Assembly: GCA_016928995.1 (NCBI GenBank)
Contig: JAFGJS010000040.1
Location: 1 to 17,379, forward strand
DNA from: Candidatus Sumerlaeota bacterium
GTDB taxonomy: Bacteria; Sumerlaeota; Sumerlaeia; JAFGJS01
DNA length: 17,379 nucleotides
Reading direction: 5' to 3'
This document shows positions 7,552 through 15,696 of the stretch, piece after piece. Both the position numbers and the translations under genes were made by a program. Position 1 is the first letter of the stretch. Each line of letters starts with the position of its first letter. The notes beneath the pieces were generated by a model that worked only from the letters and a program-made list of their open reading frames with translations, made no database searches and was not told the origin of the DNA.

Positions 7552-8664
7552 ATGAACAACATCCAGCCCGCGCGAAAAAAAAAACCGTCCCAGCCGCAAC
7601 GCACGCGCGCATGGGGGCGCGTTATAATTCTCATCCTCTGCGGCGTCTTCATCATCGGCTGCGCAATCGGCGCCTCCCCGTTGATACTCGGCCATTTTAT
7701 TATCGCCGTCAAAAACACCTATAACTTTATCACGCTCATTTATCCCGCGCTCTGCGCACTCGGCGGCGCCGTCCTGTTCATGCTCTGGCGCCAGAACCGC
7801 GGCGTACGCTTTCTGCTACGCTCCAGCATGGCGGCGTTTATTATCGGTCTCGCCCTGATCGCCTTGCGCGTATGGGCCACGCACATCGAACCCCGCAACC
7901 TGCGCGTGCGCCACGTCGAATTCCACAGCCCCAAGGTCTCGCAGCCTCTGCGCATCCTGCACATCTCCGACATCCAATCTCCCGCCGTTGGCGCGTATGA
8001 GGAAAAGGCCGTCCGCATGATGGCGCAGCTCCAGCCGGACCTGGTGCTGCACACCGGCGATCTCGTTCAGCCCTCGCCGCCATACTCCCACGCCACGGAA
8101 TGGCCCAAGATCGGCGCCTTGCTCGACGAGCAATTGCCCGGCGTGCCGCGCTATGGCGTGTATGGCGACACCGACGGCCGCGAGCGGCGCCGCAAAGCGG
8201 AATTTGGAGGAATGCGATGGTTGGCGAATTGCGGAGAAACGATCACGATTAAAGGCGCACGCATACGTTTATACGGACTCACCCTGGTTGAATCAGCGCG
8301 CACCCACGCTTTGCCGGACAATGCGCTGAACTGGCTGCATTCCGCGCCGCCGGACGCGCTGAAGATCATATTCGGCCACCGTCCCGACTACATCCTGGCC
8401 GCGCAAGAGCATCCGTTGGACCTTTGCCTCGCCGGCCACACGCACGGCGGCCAGATCTGCGTGCCAGGGTTCGGACCGCTCGTCACCCTGAGCGCCGTGC
8501 CGCGCGATTGGGCCAGGGGCTATCACGTCGCCGGACGCACACGCTTCAATTGCTCCGCCGGCATCGGCTGCGAACATAACCGCGGAGTGCCCAGCATCCG
8601 CCTGTTCTGCCCGCCCGAAATGACGCTGATCACACTGCTTCCGGAAGAAAAAAGCCCTCAATAG
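7552..8664 (+). CDS. Membrane-anchored calcineurin-like metallophosphoesterase, YkuE/YaeI-like
   Basis: This 370-residue protein has a basic N-terminus, about three hydrophobic segments (23-50, 58-78, 90-108) and then a phosphoesterase domain (about 130-345). Motifs in order are LRILHISDIQ at 133-142, HTGDLV at 167-172, YGDTDGR at 204-210, FGHRP at 274-278 and AGHTHGGQI at 294-302. The order and the GHTHGGQ box fit the membrane-linked family of YkuE and YaeI, which act on lipid or envelope phosphoesters. Two places deviate from the usual metal ligands: the common SDxH is SDIQ (Gln142), and the common GNHD is GDTD (205-208). Either metal binding differs or activity is altered. Shine-Dalgarno is weak (GGAAAG about 14 bases upstream). 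It converges with the SGNH gene across 103 bases. Confidence 0.85.
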   Translation: MNNIQPARKKKPSQPQRTRAWGRVIILILCGVFIIGCAIGASPLILGHFIIAVKNTYNFITLIYPALCALGGAVLFMLWRQNRGVRFLLRSSMAAFIIGLALIALRVWATHIEPRNLRVRHVEFHSPKVSQPLRILHISDIQSPAVGAYEEKAVRMMAQLQPDLVLHTGDLVQPSPPYSHATEWPKIGALLDEQLPGVPRYGVYGDTDGRERRRKAEFGGMRWLANCGETITIKGARIRLYGLTLVESARTHALPDNALNWLHSAPPDALKIIFGHRPDYILAAQEHPLDLCLAGHTHGGQICVPGFGPLVTLSAVPRDWARGYHVAGRTRFNCSAGIGCEHNRGVPSIRLFCPPEMTLITLLPEEKSPQ

Positions 8665-8767
8665 CAAAATGTTCCGCGCATGGGTTTATCGACAGGATGG
8701 AAGCGACGCCGCATTCACGGATTGCCAGCTTCAGCGGGTGTTTAGCGTAGGGCAAAAATTGACACAG

Positions 8768-9472
8768 CTACTTATTGTCAGGCGTATTCTCTTCTTCAGC
8801 GCGTTGTGGTTCGTTTCCAGTGATTATCGCGGAGATTGTTTCTGCGATCATTTTTGCGCCTGCGGGATTGGGATGCACCGCGTCGGGAAACATTTCTTGC
8901 TGACCGCTTAGAGCTTCGTGAAGGTCGATGACCTTGACGTTGGTCTTCACGGCGGCTTCATCAATCAGAGGCATGACTTCTTCTTTGATCACCTTGTCGG
9001 TGATGCCCCAGCGTCCGGGATAAGCCGGGACCGGATAGCAGATCCAGACTGTCGGTTGGCTCTCCAGCTGCTGAAAACTATCGATCAGCTCAATATAGTT
9101 CGGGACGAATTTGTCTTTGTTCTTCCAGTTCTCCGGCTTGGAATCATTCGTGCCCAGCATGATGATCACAAGATCAGGCTGGAACTCCAGCGCCGCCTTG
9201 TATTGCTCGAAACTCCAATACGGATAATCGCCCTTCTTCAGCAATGTGGCCTTATTCACGCCGAAGTTCTGAACCGACCACTTCTCTCCCAGCGCAAGTG
9301 CGAGCTGAGCTGGATAACAGTCTTTAACACGGTCCTTGATCGTCATACCATAAGTGATACTGTCGCCAACGCAGGCGACTTTTTTCGGCGCGGGCTGATC
9401 GGCTGAAAAAGCGAAACCGGAGCATAGAACGAAAACCGCTACGGGTATTGAATGAATTGCTCTTCTCTTCAT
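8768..9472 (-). CDS. Secreted SGNH/GDSL-type hydrolase
   Basis: This 234-residue product starts at the ATG at 9472, preceded by AGGAG at 9485-9481 with an 8-base gap. A signal peptide (residues 1-24, cleavage near FSA-D) exports it. The SGNH blocks are all visible: block I VGDSITYG at 35-42 with nucleophile Ser38, block II around NFGVNKAT at 69-76 (Gly71), block III LGTND at 106-110 (Asn109), and block V PDAVHPN at 196-202 with Asp197 and His200. This is a complete catalytic set for a carbohydrate or lipid esterase, likely removing acyl or acetyl groups outside the cytoplasm; the substrate is not determined. It follows the TPR membrane protein by 24 bases and is the last gene of the probable Lrp-thioredoxin-TPR-SGNH operon. 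Confidence 0.9.
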   Translation of the reverse strand: MKRRAIHSIPVAVFVLCSGFAFSADQPAPKKVACVGDSITYGMTIKDRVKDCYPAQLALALGEKWSVQNFGVNKATLLKKGDYPYWSFEQYKAALEFQPDLVIIMLGTNDSKPENWKNKDKFVPNYIELIDSFQQLESQPTVWICYPVPAYPGRWGITDKVIKEEVMPLIDEAAVKTNVKVIDLHEALSGQQEMFPDAVHPNPAGAKMIAETISAIITGNEPQRAEEENTPDNK

Positions 9473-9496
9473 AAAATCTTCTCCTGTAAAGCGCCC

Positions 9497-12055
9497 TCAA
9501 CGCCGCCGCCGGATATTGTTCGAGATCGTCTCGATGCGGTTCACCACGTCGCGGAAGTTCGCGTCGATCTTCAGCACCTGCTTATAAAATTTCAACGCCG
9601 GGTCCAGCTCCTCCAACTCCTCAAAAATCCCCGCCAACTCGTACAGCAACGTCTTGATTTCTTGCGTATGCCTCTCATCCCGATCTTTCCAATCGATCTC
9701 CTCCACCAGTTCCTCGGCCAGATCGAACATCCCCTTGCGCGCCCAGCACAGCCCGATTTTCAGCTGGCACATTTTCGACAAACCATCGTCGCGCTTCGCC
9801 CGGTCGTAAAACTTGATCGCCTCGGAAAACTTGTCGTCCTCGTACAGACTGTCGGCCAGTTCATAGACGTAATCCAGCCGCAGCGGATTTTGATCCACCA
9901 AGTCGCGCAGCTCCGTCTGCCGGTCGCGCCGGTAAAGCAGTTCCGCCTCCTTCTGCATCCGCAGCAAATCACGATCCGAAAGATTCCTCTGCCGCGTCTT
10001 CTCCAGCAGTTCCATCGCCTCCTGATAGAACTCATGCTTCTTCAGCAGATCCGCGAGCTGCTTCGGAATCGACAAATCATCCGGATGATCCTGCATCGCC
10101 GCCAGGCCATAATAACGCGCGCGGCTCACGTCCTCCAGCTGCGCGTAACAATTGAACAGATGCAGCACATAAGGCTTGAAACGCTCCTCGTCGACGCGCT
10201 CACAGGCATGCAGGTGCTCGATCGCCTCGCGCCACTCCTGATTCTCCTGGCTGAGTTGCGCCAGCTCGATGCGCGCCTCGAAATGATCCGGCTCGAACTT
10301 CAGCACATGCCGGCAGCCGTCCCGCAACGTCTGCCGCGGATCAATCGAACGCTCCGCCATCCGCCGGTACAGATTCAACGTCTCATCACACTGCCGTTGC
10401 CGTAACATCAGATCGGCCAGGCAGCTCAACGCCTCATACGGAGGATCGTCGAGCTCGGTGATCTTGCGCAGCTCATCCATCACCCGAACCAGCTGATCCG
10501 GATGCTCTTCCAGCATTTCATCCAGCGCCGTGATCCCATCGCTCATCTTTCCCGTCTGCGCCAGACGCATGATGTAAGCAAAGAAGAGATCCACATTGTC
10601 CCGCTCGGTTTCCACGCGCTCCCGCAAGGATTGAATGTCGCGAGCCTCCATCGCCTGCAGGATCCGGCTCCGCATGCTCTCCAGCGGCTGCGGCTCCGAA
10701 TCGCCGTCCGCCTTTTGCATCCCCTCGCGCACGATCGCCATCGCTTCTTGGAGCTTCCCCTCTTCCAGCAGCCCCACAGCCTCAGGCAGGTAAAACATAG
10801 CCTCGCCGGGATGCTCACTCCGGGCCGCGCGGGCCTGCTCGCGCGCCTCGTCATCGCGGCCGTTCTTCTCCAGCACGTCGATGTATTCGATCAGCATCTC
10901 GCGCGTCAGCGGAATGTGCTCACGCAAAATATTATAATGCGACAGCAGCTCCACCAGACGATGTTGTGCGCTGTAGATCTTCAGCAGTTCCACGCGCGAA
11001 GAGACGTCGTTCGGATGCTCGATCAGCAGCCGCTCCAGAAAACCCGTCTGCGTCTCCTTCTCGCCCCGCCGCGCCGCGATGTCCGCCGCTGTCCGCAGCA
11101 AATCGTAATTGTCCGGATACGTCTGCAGCAGCGCCCGGATCCGCTGCCAGGCCTGCGTCATATCCGGATTGTCCATCTTCACCGCCCGCTGGATCAAATC
11201 GAGCGACTTCAGATAATTCCCGCTTTCCGCGATCACGTCCTCATAACGCCAGAGATCCTCGGCGTTGTCGAAACTGTAATGCTGCTCCATCAACTCCTGG
11301 GCCTGCTTCAAATCGCCCTGGTTGTGATGCAAATCGATCAACGCGTCGAGCAATTCGCGATTTTCCGGATCCTCCTCCAGTCGCTGCTTGAACAACCGCA
11401 CCGCCAGGTCATAATCCGTGCGCAACGCCACATCGCAAAGCGCCTCGATCAGCTCCGGATCGCGGTTGCCGGATTCCCAATGCCGGCGCAGCACCGGTCC
11501 CGCCGCATCCAGATCGCCCGCGTAAAAACGCGAAATACCCTTTAAGTAATCAATGTGCTGTTCGCGCGGAAGCATCACGCTCGCCGCGCCGAATAACCGC
11601 CCCGCAAGGCCGTAGTTCTGCCAGCGATAAGGAAGCATCCCCAGGAAATAAAACAGCCAGCCAGCCAGGATCTCCATGAAGATCACGATCAACAGCCAGG
11701 GCGCAAGGCAGATCGCCGCCACCACCGGCCACGTGAAAGCGCCAAGCGCTTCGTTGAAGCTATCGAGGAACAGCGGAACCGTGACGACGCCGCTGGTGAA
11801 AAACAACAGACACAGGTGGAAGCGCGGACGGTGCGGAAAACCCAGGGTGAAGCTCGTCAAATACAACAAAAGCGCCAGAAAGATCGACACCCCCATCGCG
11901 CCAAATACAATCGGCAGCTCCGGAAGATGCGCCATCTCGGCGAACCGGCCCACGGAGTGCGTGACTGCGTAGACGCAAGCGCCGAGAACAAGGCTCAGCA
12001 CGACTACGCAATACAACAAAACAATCCAAATTTTTTGACGTCGGGAATATTCCAT
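9497..12055 (-). CDS. Large membrane protein with extended TPR array
   Basis: This 852-residue protein has four hydrophobic segments at the N-terminus (about 10-31, 49-71, 80-97 and 108-139). About 700 residues of helical repeats follow, with TPR-type spacing of A, L, Y and P residues (for example RLFGAASVMLPREQHIDYLKG from 153, and pairs ending in EDPENRELL or EHPDQLVRV). TPR arrays are protein-binding scaffolds, so this is probably a membrane-anchored adaptor; no enzyme motif was seen. The start is uncertain: the ATG at 12055 gives MEYSRRQKIW and is used here, while an in-frame ATG at 12082 or TTG at 12085 would add up to 10 residues. None has a strong ribosome binding site. It lies between the thioredoxin-like gene and the SGNH gene, all minus strand, so it is probably co-transcribed with them. 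Confidence 0.88.
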   Translation of the reverse strand: MEYSRRQKIWIVLLYCVVVLSLVLGACVYAVTHSVGRFAEMAHLPELPIVFGAMGVSIFLALLLYLTSFTLGFPHRPRFHLCLLFFTSGVVTVPLFLDSFNEALGAFTWPVVAAICLAPWLLIVIFMEILAGWLFYFLGMLPYRWQNYGLAGRLFGAASVMLPREQHIDYLKGISRFYAGDLDAAGPVLRRHWESGNRDPELIEALCDVALRTDYDLAVRLFKQRLEEDPENRELLDALIDLHHNQGDLKQAQELMEQHYSFDNAEDLWRYEDVIAESGNYLKSLDLIQRAVKMDNPDMTQAWQRIRALLQTYPDNYDLLRTAADIAARRGEKETQTGFLERLLIEHPNDVSSRVELLKIYSAQHRLVELLSHYNILREHIPLTREMLIEYIDVLEKNGRDDEAREQARAARSEHPGEAMFYLPEAVGLLEEGKLQEAMAIVREGMQKADGDSEPQPLESMRSRILQAMEARDIQSLRERVETERDNVDLFFAYIMRLAQTGKMSDGITALDEMLEEHPDQLVRVMDELRKITELDDPPYEALSCLADLMLRQRQCDETLNLYRRMAERSIDPRQTLRDGCRHVLKFEPDHFEARIELAQLSQENQEWREAIEHLHACERVDEERFKPYVLHLFNCYAQLEDVSRARYYGLAAMQDHPDDLSIPKQLADLLKKHEFYQEAMELLEKTRQRNLSDRDLLRMQKEAELLYRRDRQTELRDLVDQNPLRLDYVYELADSLYEDDKFSEAIKFYDRAKRDDGLSKMCQLKIGLCWARKGMFDLAEELVEEIDWKDRDERHTQEIKTLLYELAGIFEELEELDPALKFYKQVLKIDANFRDVVNRIETISNNIRRRR

Positions 12056-12156
12056 GGGCGGTCTTGTCCGCATCCGTTGCATCAAAATCGCGCAGCAGCA
12101 GCAAATCTCCGTCGCGAGCAGCCGAATTGTTCCCGCCGCAAAGCGCTTTGTCGATC

Positions 12157-13008
12157 TTAAATTCCCCGCTCTTGCTCTTGCAGCGTCACATTCAGCATAT
12201 TTTCCGCCGCCGGAGCCAGCGGATGATCCGGATAATCCGCGATGAAGCGCTCCAGCGCCTTGCGCGCCGCGGCATAATCATCCAGCGCCAGCTCCGTCTG
12301 GGCCAGTTTCAACAGCGCCGCCGGAGCCTGCTCATGAAGGGAGAATTCCTCCAGGAACTCCCGCAACGCATCGCGCGCCTGCTCCAATTCACCGCCGCGC
12401 GAGTAAAACTCCGCGCGATAAAAACCAAGCTCGCCCCGCCAAACAAAATCAAACTCAGCGGCCTGTTCCGCCAAACGCTCCGTCAAACGCAAACCCGCAT
12501 CCGCCGCATTGCGTCTTAAAAGCAAGCCCACCAGTTCCCGCGCCTCGTCCTGCTCCGCATCTCCCGCCATCGCCCGCTCAATTCGCGCCGGAAGGTTCTC
12601 CTCGCCGCTCATCGCCGCATCATAGCGCATCAGAAAATCGGCCAGCGGCATATAGCCCTCCGCCCGCTCCAGCTCCGTCCCGGCGGAGTTCAGAAAAATC
12701 ACCGTCGGAATCGCGCATACGCCGAACTTCCGCGCCACGTCTCCATGCGCCGAAGCGTCGAGCTTCACCCGAGTCCAATCCTGAAACGTCCGGCGAAACT
12801 CATCCCCCGCCAGCACATTGCGCTCCATCAACTGGCTGTTCGAATTCCAATCCGCCACGAAAGCCAGCACGATCGGGCGCTCCTGTTTTTGCGCCAGAAA
12901 TTGCGCGCGATCCCAATCGTCGAACCAATCGCCGTCCAGCGGAATCGCCCCGCCCAGGCGCCCGAAAAAACACAGCGCCAGCATGATTGCCCACGTCAGC
13001 CGCCTCAT
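12157..13008 (-). CDS. Exported thioredoxin-like protein with degenerate active site and TPRs
   Basis: The start at 13008 is preferred because AAGGAG (13024-13019) precedes it and the product then opens with a signal peptide (MRRLTWAIMLALCFFGRLGG, cleavage near GGA-I). The longer frame from 13215 would overlap the Lrp gene and is rejected. Residues 28-130 form a thioredoxin fold of the DUF255/thioredoxin_7 style. Where WCxxC is expected the protein has WNSNS (54-58), so both active cysteines are gone. The cis-proline segment CAIPT (98-102) remains. Residues 185-270 hold helical TPR-like repeats (for example ELEQARDALREFLEEF). It is probably a periplasmic binding or chaperone-like protein rather than an oxidoreductase. 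Gap to the Lrp gene is 22 bases. Confidence 0.86.
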   Translation of the reverse strand: MRRLTWAIMLALCFFGRLGGAIPLDGDWFDDWDRAQFLAQKQERPIVLAFVADWNSNSQLMERNVLAGDEFRRTFQDWTRVKLDASAHGDVARKFGVCAIPTVIFLNSAGTELERAEGYMPLADFLMRYDAAMSGEENLPARIERAMAGDAEQDEARELVGLLLRRNAADAGLRLTERLAEQAAEFDFVWRGELGFYRAEFYSRGGELEQARDALREFLEEFSLHEQAPAALLKLAQTELALDDYAAARKALERFIADYPDHPLAPAAENMLNVTLQEQERGI

Positions 13009-13030
13009 CGCTGATCGTCTCCTTGCAAAA

Positions 13031-13522
13031 TCAAGGCGTGATCGCCAGCCGCTCCGGCTCCTCTTCCGCCTGTAAAGCGACGCCATGCTCCTTGTACTTG
13101 CGCAGCAGGAAATGCGTCCGTGTGCTCTGCACATGATCGAGCGTGGCCAGTTTCTCCGCCACGAACGTCGCCACCTGGCGCAACGAATCCCCCTCCACAA
13201 CCAGCAGCAAATCATACGCGCCCGACACCAGGTAGCACGTCTTCACCTCGGGGAATTTATAGATGCGCCGCGCGATCGCGTCAAAGCCGATGTCGCGCTG
13301 AGGAGTCACGCAAACCTCGATCAGACTCAGCACGCTGTCATCGCCGGTCTTATCCGGATTCACAATCGCCTGATAGCCCATGATCACGCCGGTTTTCTGG
13401 AGCTCAGCCATCGCCTGGCGCACGTCCTTCGCGTCGGCGTTGACGCGCTTGGAGATGTCCGTCACCTCCGCCCGGCCGTCTTTCTGTAAAATCGTCAGCA
13501 CTTTTTTCAGCAGTTTCTTCAT
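13031..13522 (-). CDS. Lrp/AsnC-family transcriptional regulator
   Basis: This 163-residue protein has the normal size and layout of the family. Residues 5-50 are a winged helix-turn-helix (LTILQKDGRAEVTDISKRV, then VRQAMAELQKTGVIMGYQAIV), and residues 65-150 are the RAM ligand-binding domain. YLVSGAYDLLLVVEG in the middle forms the usual amino-acid-responsive loop, and FLLRKYKEHGV ends the domain. Such regulators work as dimers to octamers and respond to amino acids. The ATG at 13522 is used; starts at 13561 or 13534 are in frame, but the latter has GGAG only one base away. It is followed after 22 bases by the thioredoxin-like gene, so it may control its own operon. The effector is not known. 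Confidence 0.9.
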   Translation of the reverse strand: MKKLLKKVLTILQKDGRAEVTDISKRVNADAKDVRQAMAELQKTGVIMGYQAIVNPDKTGDDSVLSLIEVCVTPQRDIGFDAIARRIYKFPEVKTCYLVSGAYDLLLVVEGDSLRQVATFVAEKLATLDHVQSTRTHFLLRKYKEHGVALQAEEEPERLAITP

Positions 13523-13684
13523 TGGATCACCCATTCTCCGTATCGGAATTTCCCTCGCCATCAGCAGCGAAAACAGGGATGCATCCTCCCGCGCTCAATG
13601 CATGCAGCGCATCAGCCGCTCTTTTTTTAATTCTTTCGTCGCTCCGCGCGAGATGCAAGGCCGATTTTAGGGAACCACTAATAA

Positions 13685-13716
13685 TTCACCACAGAGCGCA
13701 CAGAGAACACAGAGGA
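13685..13716 (+). repeat. CACCACAGAG..CACAGAG interspersed repeat
   Basis: The sequence TTCACCACAGAGCGCACAGAG at 13685-13705, continuing to AACACAGAGGA, is a low-complexity near-tandem of CACAGAG units. This wording is widespread between genes of PVC-group bacteria. A related copy in the opposite orientation lies at 15697-15727, on the other side of the exonuclease gene. Origin and function are unknown to me. Confidence 0.7.
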
Positions 13717-13909
13717 TAGATTGCATTTGTTTTGAAAACAATGATCAAAATCTCCACGTGTCTGCGCCTTCACGTGACAAATCAAAATTTTTTAATGGTT
13801 GCCTTGATCCAAACCGGGCAATTGAGCGCAGCTTAATTCTGAAACGAATCCTTAGAATCTCTTTATAATCATGGCTCCTTATCTGCGCTGAAAGCGCTGT
13901 GTATCAAAG

Positions 13910-14025
13910 CCCAGGGCAGAGCAGCGAAAGGCGCCAGCGGCGCGTTTCGCAATGCAGTTGTCGGTTTGGTTCTTCGCTTGCGGCCGTGAGCGCCGCCCTG
14001 GGTAGCCGCGCAAAAACAACCCAGG
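13910..14025. repeat. Structured GC-rich intergenic palindrome cluster
   Basis: Several inverted repeats are nested here. CCCAGGGC at 13910-13917 pairs with GCCCTGGG at 13995-14002. GCGAAA-GCGC at 13924-13934 folds back on GCGC-TTTCGC at 13940-13950 with one mismatch and a 5-base loop. CCTGGGT at 13997-14003 pairs with ACCCAGG at 14019-14025. No coding frame explains it. The CAACCCAGG and CCCTGGGTAGC wording recalls interspersed repeats of this bacterial group. It could also be an RNA structure; the direction of transcription is unknown. Confidence 0.5.
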
Positions 14026-14062
14026 CTGTCATGATTTTTGCCCCGCAAAAATCATGACAGCC
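14024..14062. terminator. Perfect 18-bp inverted repeat with 3-base loop
   Basis: GGCTGTCATGATTTTTGC at 14024-14041 is the exact reverse complement of GCAAAAATCATGACAGCC at 14045-14062, with CCC between. It lies 12 bases after the stop codon of the exonuclease gene (minus strand), so a transcript would form a very stable hairpin there. No T run follows, so classic intrinsic termination is uncertain. It could instead protect the mRNA end or be a repeat unit. Confidence 0.55.
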
Positions 14063-14074
14063 GCATCAATGGGA

Positions 14075-15493
14075 TCAAGATGCGTCCCGCGCCATTCCCT
14101 GTTGTTTGCGCTCCAACCGCGCCAAACGGCGCAACAGCAACCGGCGCTCCAGCGCCAATCCCTCCGCTCCGCCTCCATCCTGCACCCACCCTCGCCGTTC
14201 CATCCACCCTTCCACCCAGCGCAACGCCGCGTGCGTCGCCGTCAGCGCCTCCTCAAAGCGCCGCTCCCGATGCTCCAGGTATTTGGCCAGCTCCACATGC
14301 GGCCGCACGCCCGGACATGCGCTGTTCGCCATCTGCGCGCGCCAGACCTCCGCCGCCTCATTCCAGCGCCGCTGCCGTTTATAGCACTGCGCCACGCGCA
14401 ACGAAAGCTCGTAAATCGCATCCGGCCGCCGCTCCAGCAGCAGCGCGCGCTCCAGGCACTCCCCCTCGCGCGCCCAATCCCGCCGCGACTCATGCATTCC
14501 GGCCAGCCCCGTCAGATCATCCGCGTGCGCCAACTCCTCGCCCGCATTCCGCCAGATCCGCAGCAGCCGCAGCGCCAGCGCCCCCAGCGATAAAATATCC
14601 TGCGCATGATGATCGAACACCTTCCGCATTCGCTCGCGGCGCGCCCCGCGCACATAGTCGAAGTAAACCGCCGGGATCTCCGCCCCCGGAATGTCCGAGC
14701 TCCGCGCGGCATGACCCAGCGCCTCCAGCTCGATGTTGCCCAGCGAACAATCCCGCAGTCTGCGCTTCCAGATCCGCCGGCAAGTATGCAGCAAATCCCA
14801 ATGCGGCTTTTCCCATGCCGACCGCAAGCGATGCAGCAAAAATCGCGACCGCAGCAACGGCGCGTCGAAACCCTTGCCATTATACGTGACCAGCGCGCGA
14901 AAATCCCGCATGCGTTCCGCCACAGCCTCCAGCAACGCCCGCTCATCCGGAAAGTCCGGCATGAAAAACTGCTCCACCGTAAATCCGCCGTCCGCAAAAT
15001 ACCCCACGCCCACCAGAAACGCGAACGCTCCCGTGCCGCCGCCAAGTCCGGTCGTCTCTACATCGATGAACGCCCAGCCCTCCAGCTCAATCGACGCCTC
15101 AGGATCGTTGGTCAATGCAACCAGAGCATCTGCATCCCATGCCCCCATCCCCTCGAACGACGCAAAGGCATAGCCGCGCGGATGATCCTCATCGCCGGGA
15201 CTCAAACGCGTGCAACGATGAAACACAGCGCCCGTTTCGCCCTCGATCATACGCCCATCGGGAAACATCGCCTCCACGCCCGGCAGGTTCGCGGACCGCG
15301 TTGGTTTCCGCCGAGGCAGCGCCGCCAACTCCGCCGCCGAGATCGTCTTCAAATCCGGATTGCGCGCCGGCGCCGCGCGCGAATCATCTTGCGCCGGCAG
15401 CTCGCTGGCCCGGCGCAACGAACCGCCCAGCTGCTTCAGCAGCGCCTCGCACTTCTCTTCCTTCAGCCGGTCCAGTTTTTTCCGCAGGTCCAT
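14075..15493 (-). CDS. YprB-like DEDD exonuclease (RNase H fold) with C-terminal TPRs
   Basis: This 472-residue protein has a Lys/Glu-rich N-terminus, a nuclease domain at about 138-315 and helical TPR-like repeats at about 320-455. Motif I is FIDVETTGLGGGTGAF with Asp144 and Glu146. Motif II is LVTYNGKGFDAPLLRSRF with Asp210. Motif III is DHHAQDILSL with His295/296 and Asp299. These fit the YprB/RNase_H_2 branch of DnaQ-like 3'-5' exonucleases, which use two metal ions. The nucleic acid substrate is not established for the branch. The ATG at 15493 is used (GGATGAG-like bases precede it); a TTG at 15508 is in frame. It stands alone, between inverted CACCACAGAG repeats, and is probably cytoplasmic. 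Confidence 0.88.
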   Translation of the reverse strand: MDLRKKLDRLKEEKCEALLKQLGGSLRRASELPAQDDSRAAPARNPDLKTISAAELAALPRRKPTRSANLPGVEAMFPDGRMIEGETGAVFHRCTRLSPGDEDHPRGYAFASFEGMGAWDADALVALTNDPEASIELEGWAFIDVETTGLGGGTGAFAFLVGVGYFADGGFTVEQFFMPDFPDERALLEAVAERMRDFRALVTYNGKGFDAPLLRSRFLLHRLRSAWEKPHWDLLHTCRRIWKRRLRDCSLGNIELEALGHAARSSDIPGAEIPAVYFDYVRGARRERMRKVFDHHAQDILSLGALALRLLRIWRNAGEELAHADDLTGLAGMHESRRDWAREGECLERALLLERRPDAIYELSLRVAQCYKRQRRWNEAAEVWRAQMANSACPGVRPHVELAKYLEHRERRFEEALTATHAALRWVEGWMERRGWVQDGGGAEGLALERRLLLRRLARLERKQQGMARDAS

Positions 15494-15696
15494 CCCAGAC
15501 TCATCCAAATCGAATGCCAGACATTACACCAAACCATACCCGAAAATCCACGAATCATTTCAGCAATTTTGTATCCACACATTGAAGGCCCGGAATTTTG
15601 AATATGATTGAACGGGCGTCAGAGAATTCAGTTTGAAGGGCTGTTTTGTTATCAATCCCACATAAACCGATAATCTGATAGATCTCGTGAATTTTG

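Noticed and set aside
6049-7695. 548-codon open frame on the minus strand
   Set aside because: It runs opposite two better genes and the gap between them, is extremely Arg/Ser-rich, and has no motif. It is a by-product of GC-rich codon use on the other strand.
8669-8911. 80-codon plus-strand frame after the phosphoesterase
   Set aside because: It runs into the antisense of the SGNH hydrolase and has no ribosome binding site or motif.
9452-11545. Plus-strand frames of about 317 and 347 codons opposite the TPR gene
   Set aside because: Leu/Gln/Arg-rich antisense shadows of a helical repeat protein; no ribosome binding site or recognised motif.
13009-13215. N-terminal extension of the thioredoxin-like gene
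   Set aside because: The added residues are Arg/Trp/Cys-rich, overlap the Lrp gene, and would hide a clear signal peptide and Shine-Dalgarno at 13008.
13685-13716. CACAGAG near-tandem units considered as a CRISPR array
   Set aside because: Units are only 7-9 bases, with no regular spacers and no cas genes nearby.
14038-15601. Plus-strand frames opposite the exonuclease, including a Pro/Ala-rich one of 283 codons
   Set aside because: Composition is typical of antisense GC-rich sequence, and the minus strand has intact DEDD motifs.
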